DNA of 64,000 bases from Sphingomonas sp. IC-56. Its GTDB lineage: Bacteria > Pseudomonadota > Alphaproteobacteria > Sphingomonadales > Sphingomonadaceae. Under the pieces are notes generated by a model. It saw only the letters and a list, made by a program, of their open reading frames with translations. It was not told the origin of the DNA and searched no databases. Positions 54,296 through 63,013 of this stretch are shown here, piece by piece. Positions within the stretch are counted from its first letter, which is position 1. Each line of letters opens with the position of its first letter. The position numbers and the translations under genes were made by a program. Where the stretch lies: the NCBI RefSeq assembly GCF_021043375.1, contig NZ_JAJNDV010000013.1:1-64000 (forward strand). Reading direction: 5' to 3'.

Positions 54296-55165
54296 TCATC
54301 CCGCCTGCGCGAGGCTCGCGGCAAAGTCGCGATAGCTGTGGAGCGGACGGCCGAGGATGGCGGTCAGCCGCGCAACATCGCCGGTTTGCGGTACCATGCC
54401 GTCGCTTACCCACCGTCGCGCCATCAGGCGCATCTCGTAGGCGGTCCACTTGGGCATGAAGCTCGCTGCGTTCTGTTCGAAGCCGCTGGGATCGTCTCCC
54501 CCGTAGACGACCGGGCGACCGAGCAGCCCGCTCCAGATCTCGGCGACGCCGCCGCCGGTGAGCGTGTCGGGACCAACAAGGTTGATGGTCTCGATGAGCA
54601 GCTTCTCGGGGCTCTGATCGCGACGGATCAACTCGATTGCGGCCACCTCTGCGATGTCGCGGGCGTCAACCATGGCAAGGCCTTTGCTGCCGATCGGCAT
54701 CGGATACACGCCGTGACTGAGGATGACGTCCTTGATCATCAGGTCATTGTCGATAAAGTAGGCCGGACGCAGGATCGTGGCTCCGAAAGCCATGTGCTCC
54801 AGCATGCGCTCGGCACCGTATTTGACCGCGAAATGCGGGACGTTGACCGCCCGGTCGGCATCGAAGACGGACAGGTAGACGATCCGGTCGACACCGGCCT
54901 CTCGGGCGAGATTCAGGGTGATGATCGCCTGGGTGAATTCGTCGCCGGTAACTGCATTGAGGAGGAAAAGCGTGCGCACGCCAGCGAAGGCGCTGCGCGT
55001 AGCGTCGATGTCGAGCAGGTCGCCCTGAGCCACCTCCACGCCCGTCGGAAACTCTGTCTTGGCGGGATCACGGGTCAGCACGCGCACCTGCGCGCCGCGC
55101 GTGACGAGTTGGTCGACGAGATGGCGACCGATCCGGCCGGTTGCGCCTGTCACGAGAATGGTCAT
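54296..55165 (-). CDS. NmrA/SDR-a5-type NAD(P)-binding protein
   Basis: The 289-aa Rossmann protein starts MTILVTGATGRIGRHLVDQL with the GATGxxG nucleotide loop. It lacks a clear SDR YxxxK at the usual place but has YGAERMLEHMAFGATILRPA, as in NmrA and NAD(P)H-binding quinone-reductase-like proteins of the QOR2 type. It is divergent from a LysR regulator 108 bp away, which probably controls it and the AtaL-like gene. The work may be redox sensing or quinone detoxification. Confidence 0.85.
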   Translation of the reverse strand: MTILVTGATGRIGRHLVDQLVTRGAQVRVLTRDPAKTEFPTGVEVAQGDLLDIDATRSAFAGVRTLFLLNAVTGDEFTQAIITLNLAREAGVDRIVYLSVFDADRAVNVPHFAVKYGAERMLEHMAFGATILRPAYFIDNDLMIKDVILSHGVYPMPIGSKGLAMVDARDIAEVAAIELIRRDQSPEKLLIETINLVGPDTLTGGGVAEIWSGLLGRPVVYGGDDPSGFEQNAASFMPKWTAYEMRLMARRWVSDGMVPQTGDVARLTAILGRPLHSYRDFAASLAQAG

Positions 55166-55273
55166 CGAGGAACTCCTTGTTTGGGACAGCCGTCCGACAC
55201 CCCGCTACTTAGTGACCCGCAGTAATGCTGATAGATCGACAATCGGGACACACCGTCTCATTGGTGGAACGAC

Positions 55274-56167
55274 ATGGATCTGCTCGCGCTTGCCGACTTC
55301 AACTTGGTTGCCCGCCACGGCGGCTTCGGCCGTGCGTCGAGGGCAGCCGGACGGCCCAAGGCAACCCTGTCGCGTAGGGTCGCCGAACTGGAGAGCCATC
55401 TTGACCTGCGATTGTTCGAACGCGGGGGGCGGAAGCTGAAGCTGACGGAGGAAGGTCGGGCTTTGCACGAGCGAACCCGCGTCTTGCTGAGCGAGTTGGA
55501 CGAAACGGCGGCCGCGATTGCGTCGGGTAGCCAGCGTCCGCGCGGGCGCTTGCGCATCAGCGCTCCACTGCTCTTTTCTCAGATCGGGATGGGCAAGCTG
55601 GCCGCGCGCTTTTCGCTGCGCCATCCTGACGTTCGCCTGGAGGTCACCACCGAGGACCGATCGGTGGACATGGTCGATGAAGGCTATGACCTCGTCATCC
55701 GCGTTAATCCGCCCACGGACGCTAATCTGGTGGGACGCGTTTTCCTGCGCGATCGCCTCGTCATGGTCGCCGCCGCAGCCCTGGAAATGCCAAGCGATGG
55801 TGCGCCACTTGCAGCTATCGTGCGCGGCGCGGCGGAGCCACCTTCACCGTGGACCGGGATCACTCCAGCGGGAAGGATCGAAATTCCGGTCGAGCCGGTC
55901 GTGAACCTTTCCTCGATGATCATGGTGCGCGATGCAGCCCTTGCCGGTGCAGGCGTGGCCCGTCTGCCGATTTCGCTTGTCAGCCGCGATCTTGCGGCAG
56001 GCCGCTTGCGGTCGTTGGGCGAGATCGAGGGCCCGGACATCACCTTGTGGGCGCTCTATCCAACGCGGCGACTGCTCAACGCCCGAGTTTCGGCTTTTTT
56101 GGATTTCCTCAAGGAAGCTTTTCCGACGGGCACGCCGGATGAACTGGCGGCCTTTCTAACCGACTGA
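55274..56167 (+). CDS. LysR-family transcriptional regulator
   Basis: The 297-aa regulator has the N-terminal winged helix (residues 1-60, FNLVARHGGFGRASRAAGRP and KATLSRRVAELESHLDLRLF). A substrate-binding domain follows (residues about 90-295, GRLRISAPLLFSQIGMGKLA; DLVIRVNPPTDANLVGRVFL). It is divergent from the NmrA-AtaL pair with the usual intergenic distance. Family convention predicts activation of that pair in response to a small aromatic or redox-active ligand. Confidence 0.92.
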   Translation: MDLLALADFNLVARHGGFGRASRAAGRPKATLSRRVAELESHLDLRLFERGGRKLKLTEEGRALHERTRVLLSELDETAAAIASGSQRPRGRLRISAPLLFSQIGMGKLAARFSLRHPDVRLEVTTEDRSVDMVDEGYDLVIRVNPPTDANLVGRVFLRDRLVMVAAAALEMPSDGAPLAAIVRGAAEPPSPWTGITPAGRIEIPVEPVVNLSSMIMVRDAALAGAGVARLPISLVSRDLAAGRLRSLGEIEGPDITLWALYPTRRLLNARVSAFLDFLKEAFPTGTPDELAAFLTD

Positions 56168-56199
56168 TGAAACTGCACCTTCAGCGATAGGAGCAAGCC

Positions 56200-56367
56200 T
56201 CAGGTCGGCAGCGCAGCTTCGGTGACGAGCCTGCTGAGGATCGCGGCCAGTTGCTCGGACGCCCAGACATGCGCAAGGTGCCCCTGATCCGGAACCATGA
56301 TCTCCTCCACGCCCGGCCGAGGCGCGAGGAACCGGCATGCCGCCGTTCCGTAGGTTCGCGGCCTGCA
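56200..56367 (-). pseudogene. C-terminal fragment of an alpha/beta hydrolase
   Basis: The minus-strand frame ending at 56200 reads ...RPGVEEIMVPDQGHLAHVWA then SEQLAAILSRLVTEAALPT. The GHLAHV histidine stretch followed by an amphipathic helix is the C-terminal catalytic-His segment of alpha/beta hydrolases. The nucleophile-bearing part is missing, because the TetR gene occupies the upstream position. About 55 codons remain, and no start is apparent. Confidence 0.6.
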
Positions 56368-56395
56368 TTCCCGAACGGGGGTCTTCGCCGCTCCC

Positions 56396-56998
56396 TCAGT
56401 CCTCGGGCGCCTGAAGACCGCACGCCAGCAGCGCCGCAAAGGTGCTAACCGCCTCGGGCTGCGTACAGACGCCACGGATCAGAGCCGCCGACAGCGCCTC
56501 TCCCGCGCCGACAAACGCGACGCAGCGGCGCTCGAGCTCCCTAGTCGTCAGACTACTGTGCGGCGCCAGCACCGCCACAAACATGCTGACGCTATGGTCC
56601 AGCAGTTCCTGGAAGACTGCTGCTTTCTCTTCGCTGCCGGCGAGCGCTGCACCGACCGCCTGGAACTCGCCCGTCGTGTCCGCCGCGCAATCGATATAGG
56701 CGTCGGCCAGTGCCTGCGCGGTCTCTTCCAAGGTGCGATCGCCCTCCTGCATCGACTTGCGAAAGGCATCGACGCGTTCGGTGTCTATCCATCGATAGAG
56801 CTCGATCAGCAGGCCGGACCGCGTTTCGAAATGGTCGTAGGCAATCGGCTTCGACACGCCGGCGCGGGTGGCGAGATGGCCAAGGGTCAGGCGATCGGCG
56901 CCTTCTTCCCGCACGATCGCCAGCGCGGTTTCCAGCAGCTGTCGACGCCGCTCGTCCTTTGTCAGGCGTCGCCCCCGCGCTTCTTTTTCTTCGGTCAA
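56396..56998 (-). CDS. TetR-family transcriptional regulator
   Basis: The 200-aa repressor has an N-terminal helix-turn-helix (residues about 15-62, RRRQLLETALAIVREEGADR, LTLGHLATRAGVSKPIAYDH, FETRSGLLIELYRW). A helical ligand-binding domain follows. It is divergent from the saccharopine-dehydrogenase-like gene across 87 bp with two tandem inverted repeats, which it most likely binds. Its ligand is unknown. Confidence 0.92.
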   Translation of the reverse strand: MTEEKEARGRRLTKDERRRQLLETALAIVREEGADRLTLGHLATRAGVSKPIAYDHFETRSGLLIELYRWIDTERVDAFRKSMQEGDRTLEETAQALADAYIDCAADTTGEFQAVGAALAGSEEKAAVFQELLDHSVSMFVAVLAPHSSLTTRELERRCVAFVGAGEALSAALIRGVCTQPEAVSTFAALLACGLQAPED

Positions 56999-57017
56999 GT
57001 CAGCCCGCCTCTTGATA

Positions 57018-57062
57018 AGCTACTACTGGTAGCTTAGCTCATACTAGCTACCGAAAGTAGGT
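57018..57062. promoter_or_regulatory. Two tandem TetR-type operators in a divergent promoter region
   Basis: Site 1, AGCTAC-TACTG-GTAGCT (57018-57034), is a perfect 6-5-6 inverted repeat that extends to 8-bp arms (TAAGCTAC/GTAGCTTA, 57016-57036). Site 2, AGCTAC-CGAAA-GTAGGT (57046-57062), has the same spacing and one mismatch. The centres are 28 bp apart. They lie between the tetR and saccharopine-dehydrogenase-like start codons, so one regulator could shut both promoters. Confidence 0.75.
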
Positions 57063-57085
57063 AGTATGGCAAAAGAGGTATAGCA

Positions 57086-58132
57086 ATGCCATCTGATCCC
57101 ATTCTGCTCGTCGGCGGCGCGGGCACCGTTGGACGTCACGCGGCGCGGCAATTGCGGGCGGCGCATCCGGACCTGCCGCTTTTGCTCGGCAGCCGCGATT
57201 TGGCCAAGGCGGGCGAGTTCGCCGACGCGCTTGGACAGGCGGAGGCGGTGGCGCTTGACCTGAGGGGCGACGATCTCGGTATCGGCCGCCGCAGCGTTGG
57301 CGCCGTCGCCGTTCTGTTTACCGACCGGCGCCTCGCCACGCTCCGCTTCGCCCAGGCGCGCGGAGTTCCGCATCTCAGCATCTCGCCGCTGCTCCACGAG
57401 ATCGGCCCCGAAGTCGGCAGCTACATGCATCGCCCCAATGCCGCGCCGGTCGTACTTGGCACCGAATGGCTGGTCGGCGCCACGACTGTTCCCGCGCTCG
57501 ATTTTGCGCGTGAGTTCCGGCGCGTGGACGCCATCCGGATCGGCGCCCTGCTCGACGATCTGGATGTCGGGGGGCCAGCTCAGAGGGCGGACCTGGAACA
57601 TGTCACCCGGACGACGCCTGCCGCTCTTGCGCGGCGCGATGGCGCCTATGTCTGGCGCACGGGCGAGGATGCGACAGCGAACTTCCGCGCCGTGGACGGC
57701 ACAGACATGGCGGCGACCGCGCTGTCGCCGAACGATGTTCTTGGTCTCGCGCTCGCGACCGGTGCACCCGATGTCACCTTCGATCTGGCAACCGGCGTCA
57801 GCTCCAGCCGCCGCCGTGGCGAGCCGATGTCGACGGAGATCGTCATCGACCTGAGCGGGACGGACCACGCGGGGCAGCCGTTGCGCACACGACACGCGAT
57901 CGTCCATCCGGCAGGCCAATTCCCCCTCACGGGCCTTGGCGTCGCCATGCTGCTCGAGCGGCTGGTCGGTCTGGACGGCGGAGATGCGCCGCCGGCGGGG
58001 TTGTACTTCCCGTATCAGCTGCTGGAGCCCGCCGCCTATCTCGCCCGCCTGCGACAAATCGGCGGACGCGTACTGGCGCTCGATCGAAGGACAAGATCCG
58101 GTGGCTCCTCGAAGATCTCGGAGTCGATGTAG
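57086..58132 (+). CDS. Saccharopine-dehydrogenase-like NAD(P)-binding protein
   Basis: The 348-aa product begins with a Rossmann loop, ILLVGGAGTVGRHAARQLRA, and keeps the layout of saccharopine dehydrogenase-like reductases. A middle domain (VVLGTEWLVGATTVPALDFA) and a beta-rich region follow. The last ~18 residues (about DRRTRSGGSSKISESM) come from out-of-frame reading of an oxidoreductase fragment, so the true C-terminus may be lost at a junction near 58083. It is likely controlled by the divergent TetR protein. Substrate unknown. Confidence 0.75.
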   Translation: MPSDPILLVGGAGTVGRHAARQLRAAHPDLPLLLGSRDLAKAGEFADALGQAEAVALDLRGDDLGIGRRSVGAVAVLFTDRRLATLRFAQARGVPHLSISPLLHEIGPEVGSYMHRPNAAPVVLGTEWLVGATTVPALDFAREFRRVDAIRIGALLDDLDVGGPAQRADLEHVTRTTPAALARRDGAYVWRTGEDATANFRAVDGTDMAATALSPNDVLGLALATGAPDVTFDLATGVSSSRRRGEPMSTEIVIDLSGTDHAGQPLRTRHAIVHPAGQFPLTGLGVAMLLERLVGLDGGDAPPAGLYFPYQLLEPAAYLARLRQIGGRVLALDRRTRSGGSSKISESM

Positions 58133-58491
58133 TCATCAACTATCGCGAGACGCCCGATCTCGCCGCCGCGCTGGACGCAGCGAGCGATTTCGCGCGCTTC
58201 CCCCTGTGCGGCATGATCGCGCAATATAATGACGCGCCCACAGGCCCGCGCAACATCTACCGGGCCGTTGAGAAGCGCATCACCCTCCGCGGCCTGATCG
58301 TCACCGATCATGTGGACCTGTGGCCCGAGTTCCAGCGCGATGGCGGAAAGTGGATCTCTGAGGGCAGGCTGACGTGGCGAGACACCGTCGTCGACGGGCT
58401 GGAGAATACGCCGCGCGCGTTCATCGATCTCTTCTCCGGTGGCAACACCGGCAAGATGCTCGTCCGGCTGGAGGGGGAGGAGGGCCGCTGA
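58084..58491 (+). pseudogene. 3' fragment of a zinc-independent NADP-dependent oxidoreductase (MDR family)
   Basis: Frame 1 reads DKIRWLLEDLGVDVVINYRE then a short LAAALDAA, and straight on to FARFPLCGMIAQYNDAPTGP. Next come RGLIVTDHVDLWPEFQ and NTGKMLVRLEGEEGR, ending at TGA 58491. These are the C-terminal blocks of curcumin-reductase/quinone-oxidoreductase-like MDR enzymes. The stretch usually found between the first and second blocks is missing, an in-frame internal deletion. The N-terminal half is also absent; it would lie where the previous gene ends. Confidence 0.65.
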
Positions 58492-58493
58492 CG

Positions 58494-58768
58494 GCAGGCC
58501 CCGCCTGACTTTCCCGGTGCCAGCACATCTTGATCAGGGCGCTTTCACCGACCAGCAAACGCTGGTCGCCGGCCACACAGCGCTGATGGACGCCGTCATC
58601 TACAAGCACGCGGACGTTGTCCGGCTGCTCCTGCGCCGAGCCGCGCGGACCACGATCAGGAGCGACTGGCAGGAAACCGCACCCGACATCGCGCGGCGGG
58701 ATGGCCACGCGGCAATTGCCGATGCGATCGCGGCGCAACCCCTCGTGCTCGCGATCAAGCCGAGGTGA
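58494..58768 (+). pseudogene. C-terminal remnant of an ankyrin-repeat protein
   Basis: The plus-strand frame ending at 58768 contains QTLVAGHTALMDAVIYKHAD, VVRLLLRRAARTTIRSDWQE and TAPDIARRDGHAAIADAIAA, two ankyrin repeats in tandem. No start codon with a ribosome site precedes them; the frame enters from the oxidoreductase remnant. The gene has probably lost its 5' end in the same event that shortened its neighbour. Confidence 0.55.
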
Positions 58769-59416
58769 AACGGATGAGAAACCTCCGGACAGCGCGCGCT
58801 GCTGGAGTCACAGGGATGTGATCAGGATCAGGGATTTCTGTTTGGCCAAACCCTGAATGCTTCCGAAGCGTTGAACATGCTTCACATAGGAGCATTGTCT
58901 AGATCTGAGACCGGGGATCGAGACGTAGCATAGCTCCACGCACTGAGCTGCCCCTCCCGCTTGGCTGACCATGCGCACGCCGATCGTATGGCGGGGACGT
59001 TGCCAAGCATCCAAGGCCCGAGGTGCGCATTTATCGCCGCGGCGTCGGTGCCCGGCCGCAGCTTTACGTATTTCTAACCGCTGTACCAGCCTCACTGCCT
59101 GATCTCGTCGGGTGCATCAGGCTTTCATCTAGTAGCTCCACCACGCCGAACCGTTGTGCGAGGTACGCGGTAGGTCCTTGTAGACCGCGGTGAGGCGCCT
59201 TTTCCCGATTGGCATTGTCGTTCACCACCGATCGACTTTGCGCGGCCCGCGCGTGCGCGCGAGAGAGTGCTGCACGGGTGGATTGAACCAACGCGTTCAA
59301 AAGCGGTTCATGCTGCGACTGGCATTGCGCGATGCAATCGCGTCGCTTGTACGGGCTCGAACGGTTAACTAGAGGATCGTCCGAACCCGTCCGCGTTCCC
59401 ACGAGGAGAGTAGTAC
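58769..59416. other. Long intergenic region without a clear gene
   Basis: About 650 bp separate the ankyrin remnant from the next gene. Two minus-strand frames (58808-59095 and 59064-59474) are open but lack recognisable domains and ribosome sites. One reads GPTAYLAQRFGVVELLDES near 59.1-59.2 kb, faintly ankyrin-like, which could be another decayed repeat. The final 60 bp hold an ACGAGGAGAG ribosome site for the repeat protein at 59417. I could not place its promoter. Confidence 0.45.
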
Positions 59417-60673
59417 ATGACGTTCGTTTCGAAGCTCGCGATGGCCGCTGCGCTGACGCTGGGCACTTCCGCATTGGGCGTGTCGCCGGCCCTTGCGCAG
59501 AAGAAGAACGAGAAGGCGCCCGAGGTCAAGGTGAGCGACGAGTTCCGTACGCCTGCCGCTGCCGCACAGGCCGCAGTGGAGGCCAAGAACTGGGCCGCTG
59601 CCGAGCCGAACATCGTTGCCGCCGAAGCCGTCGCCAAAAGCGACACCGAGAAGTATTTCGCCGCGGTGCTGCGCCTCCAGCTCGAGACGTCGCGCAACAA
59701 CGTCAACGGTCAGGCCACGGCGCTCCAGATCCTGGCGAACAATCCCACCACCCCGCCGCAGAACGCCAAGGTGTATCAGCAGCGCTTCTATTATCTTCAG
59801 GGTGTCGCTGCGGCGAACGGCAAGAAGAATGCCGAGGCGATCCAGTTTCTGACCAAGGCGCGCGAGGCAGGTTCGACCGCCGACGATATCTCGATCCTGC
59901 TCGCCAATGCCTATGGCGCGACCGGCAAGAATGCCGAAGCCGTCGCGGAAGTCGAGAAGGCAATGGCGGCGAGCAAGGCCGCCGGCCGCAAGCCGCCGGT
60001 GGAATGGTACCGCTTTGCAATCCCCAAAGTCGCCGCGCTTGGCGATCGTACCGCGACCGCGCAGTGGATGACGCGCTACATCCAGGAATATCCCACCGTG
60101 CAGAACTGGCGCTGGGTGATCCAGGTGACGCGCCAGGGTGCGCCCACCGCTAACGACAAGGTCGAGAAGCTCGACCTGTATCGTCTGATGCGCTCCACCA
60201 ATGCGCTGGCCGACCGCGGCGACTATGCCGACTACGCCTATCAGGCGCAGACCAGCGGCCTGCCGTGGGAAGCCGTGGCGGCTATCGAAGAGGGGCGCAA
60301 GAACGGCAAGATTCCGGCCGGTGACTCCGATACTGGCCGGATCTACACCGCGTCGCAGGCTGCCGCGAAGGCGGAGGGCTCGCTCGACCGTCAGATCGCG
60401 ACGGCCAAGACCGGTACGCAGACTGCCAACCTGGCCGACGCGTTCCTGGCGTCGGGCAACAATGCCAAGGCGCTGGAACTGTACGACCAGGCGCTGCAGC
60501 GCGGTGGCGCCAAGGCCGATGAGGTGAACCTGCACCGCGGCATCGCGCTGCAGCGGCTGGGCCGCAAGGACGAGGCGCGCACTGCCTTCCAGGCGGTCCC
60601 GGCAACCGGGCCCTTCGGGAACCTGGCGCTGCTCTGGGCTACTTCGATCGACTTCCCGCCGCTCGGCGCGTGA
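59417..60673 (+). CDS. Secreted helical-repeat (TPR-like) protein, 418 aa
   Basis: The product has a signal peptide (MTFVSKLAMAAALTLGTSAL, cut near PALAQ). Alpha-helical repeats then run through the whole chain, with TPR-like pairs such as YYLQGVAAANGKKNAEAIQF, VAEVEKAMAASKAAGRKPPV and NNAKALELYDQALQRGGAKA, and EVNLHRGIALQRLGRKDEAR. A strong ribosome site (GAGGAGAG) precedes the ATG. It is probably a periplasmic scaffold; the partner is unknown. A bidirectional terminator follows, so it is monocistronic. Confidence 0.85.
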   Translation: MTFVSKLAMAAALTLGTSALGVSPALAQKKNEKAPEVKVSDEFRTPAAAAQAAVEAKNWAAAEPNIVAAEAVAKSDTEKYFAAVLRLQLETSRNNVNGQATALQILANNPTTPPQNAKVYQQRFYYLQGVAAANGKKNAEAIQFLTKAREAGSTADDISILLANAYGATGKNAEAVAEVEKAMAASKAAGRKPPVEWYRFAIPKVAALGDRTATAQWMTRYIQEYPTVQNWRWVIQVTRQGAPTANDKVEKLDLYRLMRSTNALADRGDYADYAYQAQTSGLPWEAVAAIEEGRKNGKIPAGDSDTGRIYTASQAAAKAEGSLDRQIATAKTGTQTANLADAFLASGNNAKALELYDQALQRGGAKADEVNLHRGIALQRLGRKDEARTAFQAVPATGPFGNLALLWATSIDFPPLGA

Positions 60674-60690
60674 GGCTGAAGGTCGAATGC

Positions 60691-60731
60691 AGAAAAGGGG
60701 GCGGCGTCGAAAGGCGCCGCCCCCTTTTCTT
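60691..60731. terminator. Bidirectional intrinsic terminator
   Basis: The arms AGAAAAGGGGGCGGCG (60691-60706) and CGCCGCCCCCTTTTCT (60715-60730) are 16-bp exact complements around an 8-base loop. TTTTCTT at the right provides the U-tract for the plus strand, and the A-run at the left gives one for the minus strand. It sits between the convergent repeat-protein and Lrp genes and touches the Lrp stop codon. Confidence 0.9.
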
Positions 60732-61197
60732 ACATCTCAGGGACGGGGACGCCGGGCAGCGATTTCGCGGTGCGGATCGTCAGTGACGTCTTCACGTGCT
60801 CGACGTTGGGTGCGGTGGTCAGCTGAGTGGTGAGGATCTGCTGAAAGCTCTGGAGGTCGGGCGCAACGATCTTCAGGATGAAGTCGATCTCGCCATTAAG
60901 CATATGGCATTCACGCACTTCAGGGATCTCGCCCACGCGCTGCTCGAACGCGCGAAGATCGGCGTCGGCCTGGCTCTTCAGGCTCACCATCGCGAAAACC
61001 GTCAGGTTGTATCCCAGCGCCGCTGGGTCTAAGGCGGCATGATATCCGCTGATCGCGCCCTGCTGTTCCAGCGCGCGCACGCGCCGCAGGCAGGGGGGAG
61101 CCGTCAGGCCGACCCGCTCGGCCAGTTCGACGTTCGTCATCCGACCATTCTCTTGCAGAAGGGCCAGAATTCGCACATCGATGTCGTCAAACCGCAT
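60730..61197 (-). CDS. Lrp/AsnC-family transcriptional regulator
   Basis: The 155-aa regulator has an N-terminal helix-turn-helix (residues 5-60, DVRILALLQENGRMTNVELA and ERVGLTAPPCLRRVRALEQQ). A C-terminal RAM (ligand-binding) domain follows (FAMVSLKSQADADLRAFEQR, VRECHMLNGEIDFILKIVAP). I took the ATG at 61197; the frame extends to 61218. It probably senses an amino acid. Its own target is not obvious here, since the neighbouring genes are a convergent repeat protein and a divergent kinase. Confidence 0.92.
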   Translation of the reverse strand: MRFDDIDVRILALLQENGRMTNVELAERVGLTAPPCLRRVRALEQQGAISGYHAALDPAALGYNLTVFAMVSLKSQADADLRAFEQRVGEIPEVRECHMLNGEIDFILKIVAPDLQSFQQILTTQLTTAPNVEHVKTSLTIRTAKSLPGVPVPEM

Positions 61198-61376
61198 TAT
61201 TCTGCAACTCCGGATCAAATATTTGCTTTCGCCACCCCTTAGCTATACGAATATTACAAATCAACGCAATTGTCCCACAATGCTACGTCTCATTTTAGGC
61301 TGTTTGTGACGGGAGCGGCGGGCGTTAAGGAATCGTTAGGACATTGTTTCCGACGTCAGCGAGGATCAAGCTAAGC

Positions 61377-63011
61377 GTGCGTTTCGACGATACTCTGGAA
61401 ACGGTTCTCGCCTCCGATTTGCGGACGCCCGTTGGCGCGCAATCGGCATGGCGGCAACTTGTCGATCTGGTGGGGCGCCGCCGGATCGCTCCGGACACGC
61501 GCGTGATGTCGGCGCTGCGCAGCCTTCAGGCGGGCGTGCCGTCGGGTGTTCGGGCCGCCAGTGCCCGCGCACTGGAATTCGCCAATCCGCCGGCACCGCT
61601 GGTCCGTCTCTTTGCCTTGGATGACGCGCAGGTCGCGGCGCCGACGCTGCGTTCCGCGCGCCTCGCCGCAGCCGAGTGGATCCAGCTTCTGCCCGAGCTG
61701 ACCCCCGCGGGCCGGTCGATCCTGCGCAACCGCCGCGATCTCAGTCCGGTGGTGCAGCGTGCACTTGAAAGTTTCGGACCGATCGATTTCGTCCTTCCGG
61801 ACAATAGCTTGCCGGTGGAAGCTTCCACGGCTGCTGAACCATCGGCCGAGCCTTCGGTCGAGCCCGCTGTCGCAGAAGCGCCTTCTGATCCGGATGCCGG
61901 GACGTTCGAGATCGCGGAGGTGGTTGCGCGTATCGACGCCTTTTGGCGCAATCGGGAGGCGGAACCGCCAGCCCCCATGCCGCTGTACGTGGCCGAGGAG
62001 TTCCGGTTCGAAACCGATGCGAAGGGCGTCATCCGCTGGGTGGATGGCGTGAGCCGCGGCGCGGTGATCGGCATTGGCCTTGATTCCGGTGCGGGCAGCG
62101 CCGGCCTGCGCGTGGATGGTGTCGCCAGTGGCGCGTTTCGCCATCGCACGGTTTTCTCCCATGCACGGCTGAAGGTGGAGGGTGAGTCTGACGCTTCCGG
62201 CGACTGGCTGATTTCGGGCGTGCCGGTGTTCGATTCCGTCAGTGGGCGCTTTACCGGCTATCGCGGCACGGCCCGCCGCCCGCGTGCAGATGAGCGCGCC
62301 GAACTGCCCGCGTCCGGATCTTCGAACGCATCAGCGGATTCGCTGCGTCAGCTCGTCCATGAACTGCGCACACCCACCAACGCCATCGCCGGCTTTGCCG
62401 AGATGATTGAGTCGCAGATGCTGGGCCCGGTCGCCGCGGTCTATCGCGAGCGCGCGCACACCATCCGGGCCCAGGCGCGCGAGTTGCTTGGGGCGATCGA
62501 TGATCTCGATTTGGCTGCGCGAATCGACAGCGCGGCGCTGGCGCTGGTTCCGGGGCGCGTCGGATTGCGGCCGTTGCTGGAATCCATCGCGGACGATCTT
62601 GGCCCTTTAGCTGAACTGCGGGGGGCGATGATCGCCCTGCCGATTGACGATGCATCGGTGGTGGGCGACCGGCGCGCGGTCGAGCGGCTGTTGTCGCGCC
62701 TGCTCGCGACGCTGGTGTCTGCCAGCGCCAAGGGCGAGCGGATCGGCGTTTACGTCGCGCGTGAGCGGGAGGACACCGTGTCGATCGCCATGGATCGTCC
62801 GCGCGCGCTTGCCGATTACTCCGGGGAGTCCGTGCTCGGCATCGACGACGAGCAGGACGACGCCACATTGCTCGGCACCGGCTTTGCGCTGCGGCTCGCC
62901 CGCAACCTTGCGCGCGAGCTTGGCGGATCGCTTGCGATCGGCAGCGAGCGCTTGACTTTGCGGCTCCCGGCCTCCGTAACCAGCCAAGTGGGCCAGGCGC
63001 ATTTGAACTGA
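61377..63011 (+). CDS. Soluble histidine-kinase-like protein with degenerate ATPase domain
   Basis: The 544-aa product has no membrane segment. An N-terminal helical part and a Pro/Glu-rich linker precede a PAS-like region (FRFETDAKGVIRWVDGVSRG, residues about 210-310). The DHp box keeps the phosphoacceptor His328 (RQLVHELRTPTNAIAGFAEM). In the ATPase part, the N box is replaced by SRLLATLVSASAKG (no conserved Asn) and the G1 box reads SIAMDRPRALADY, without DxGxG. The G2-like LLGTGFALRLARNLA is present. I chose GTG 61377 over TTG 61344; the true start is uncertain. The WalW-type deacetylase follows 3 bp after the stop. Confidence 0.82.
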   Translation: MRFDDTLETVLASDLRTPVGAQSAWRQLVDLVGRRRIAPDTRVMSALRSLQAGVPSGVRAASARALEFANPPAPLVRLFALDDAQVAAPTLRSARLAAAEWIQLLPELTPAGRSILRNRRDLSPVVQRALESFGPIDFVLPDNSLPVEASTAAEPSAEPSVEPAVAEAPSDPDAGTFEIAEVVARIDAFWRNREAEPPAPMPLYVAEEFRFETDAKGVIRWVDGVSRGAVIGIGLDSGAGSAGLRVDGVASGAFRHRTVFSHARLKVEGESDASGDWLISGVPVFDSVSGRFTGYRGTARRPRADERAELPASGSSNASADSLRQLVHELRTPTNAIAGFAEMIESQMLGPVAAVYRERAHTIRAQARELLGAIDDLDLAARIDSAALALVPGRVGLRPLLESIADDLGPLAELRGAMIALPIDDASVVGDRRAVERLLSRLLATLVSASAKGERIGVYVAREREDTVSIAMDRPRALADYSGESVLGIDDEQDDATLLGTGFALRLARNLARELGGSLAIGSERLTLRLPASVTSQVGQAHLN

Positions 63012-63013
63012 GC

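Noticed and set aside
58808-59474. Two minus-strand open frames in the long gap before 59.4 kb
   Set aside because: No start site, no conserved motif beyond a faint ankyrin-like stretch, and one overlaps the next real gene.
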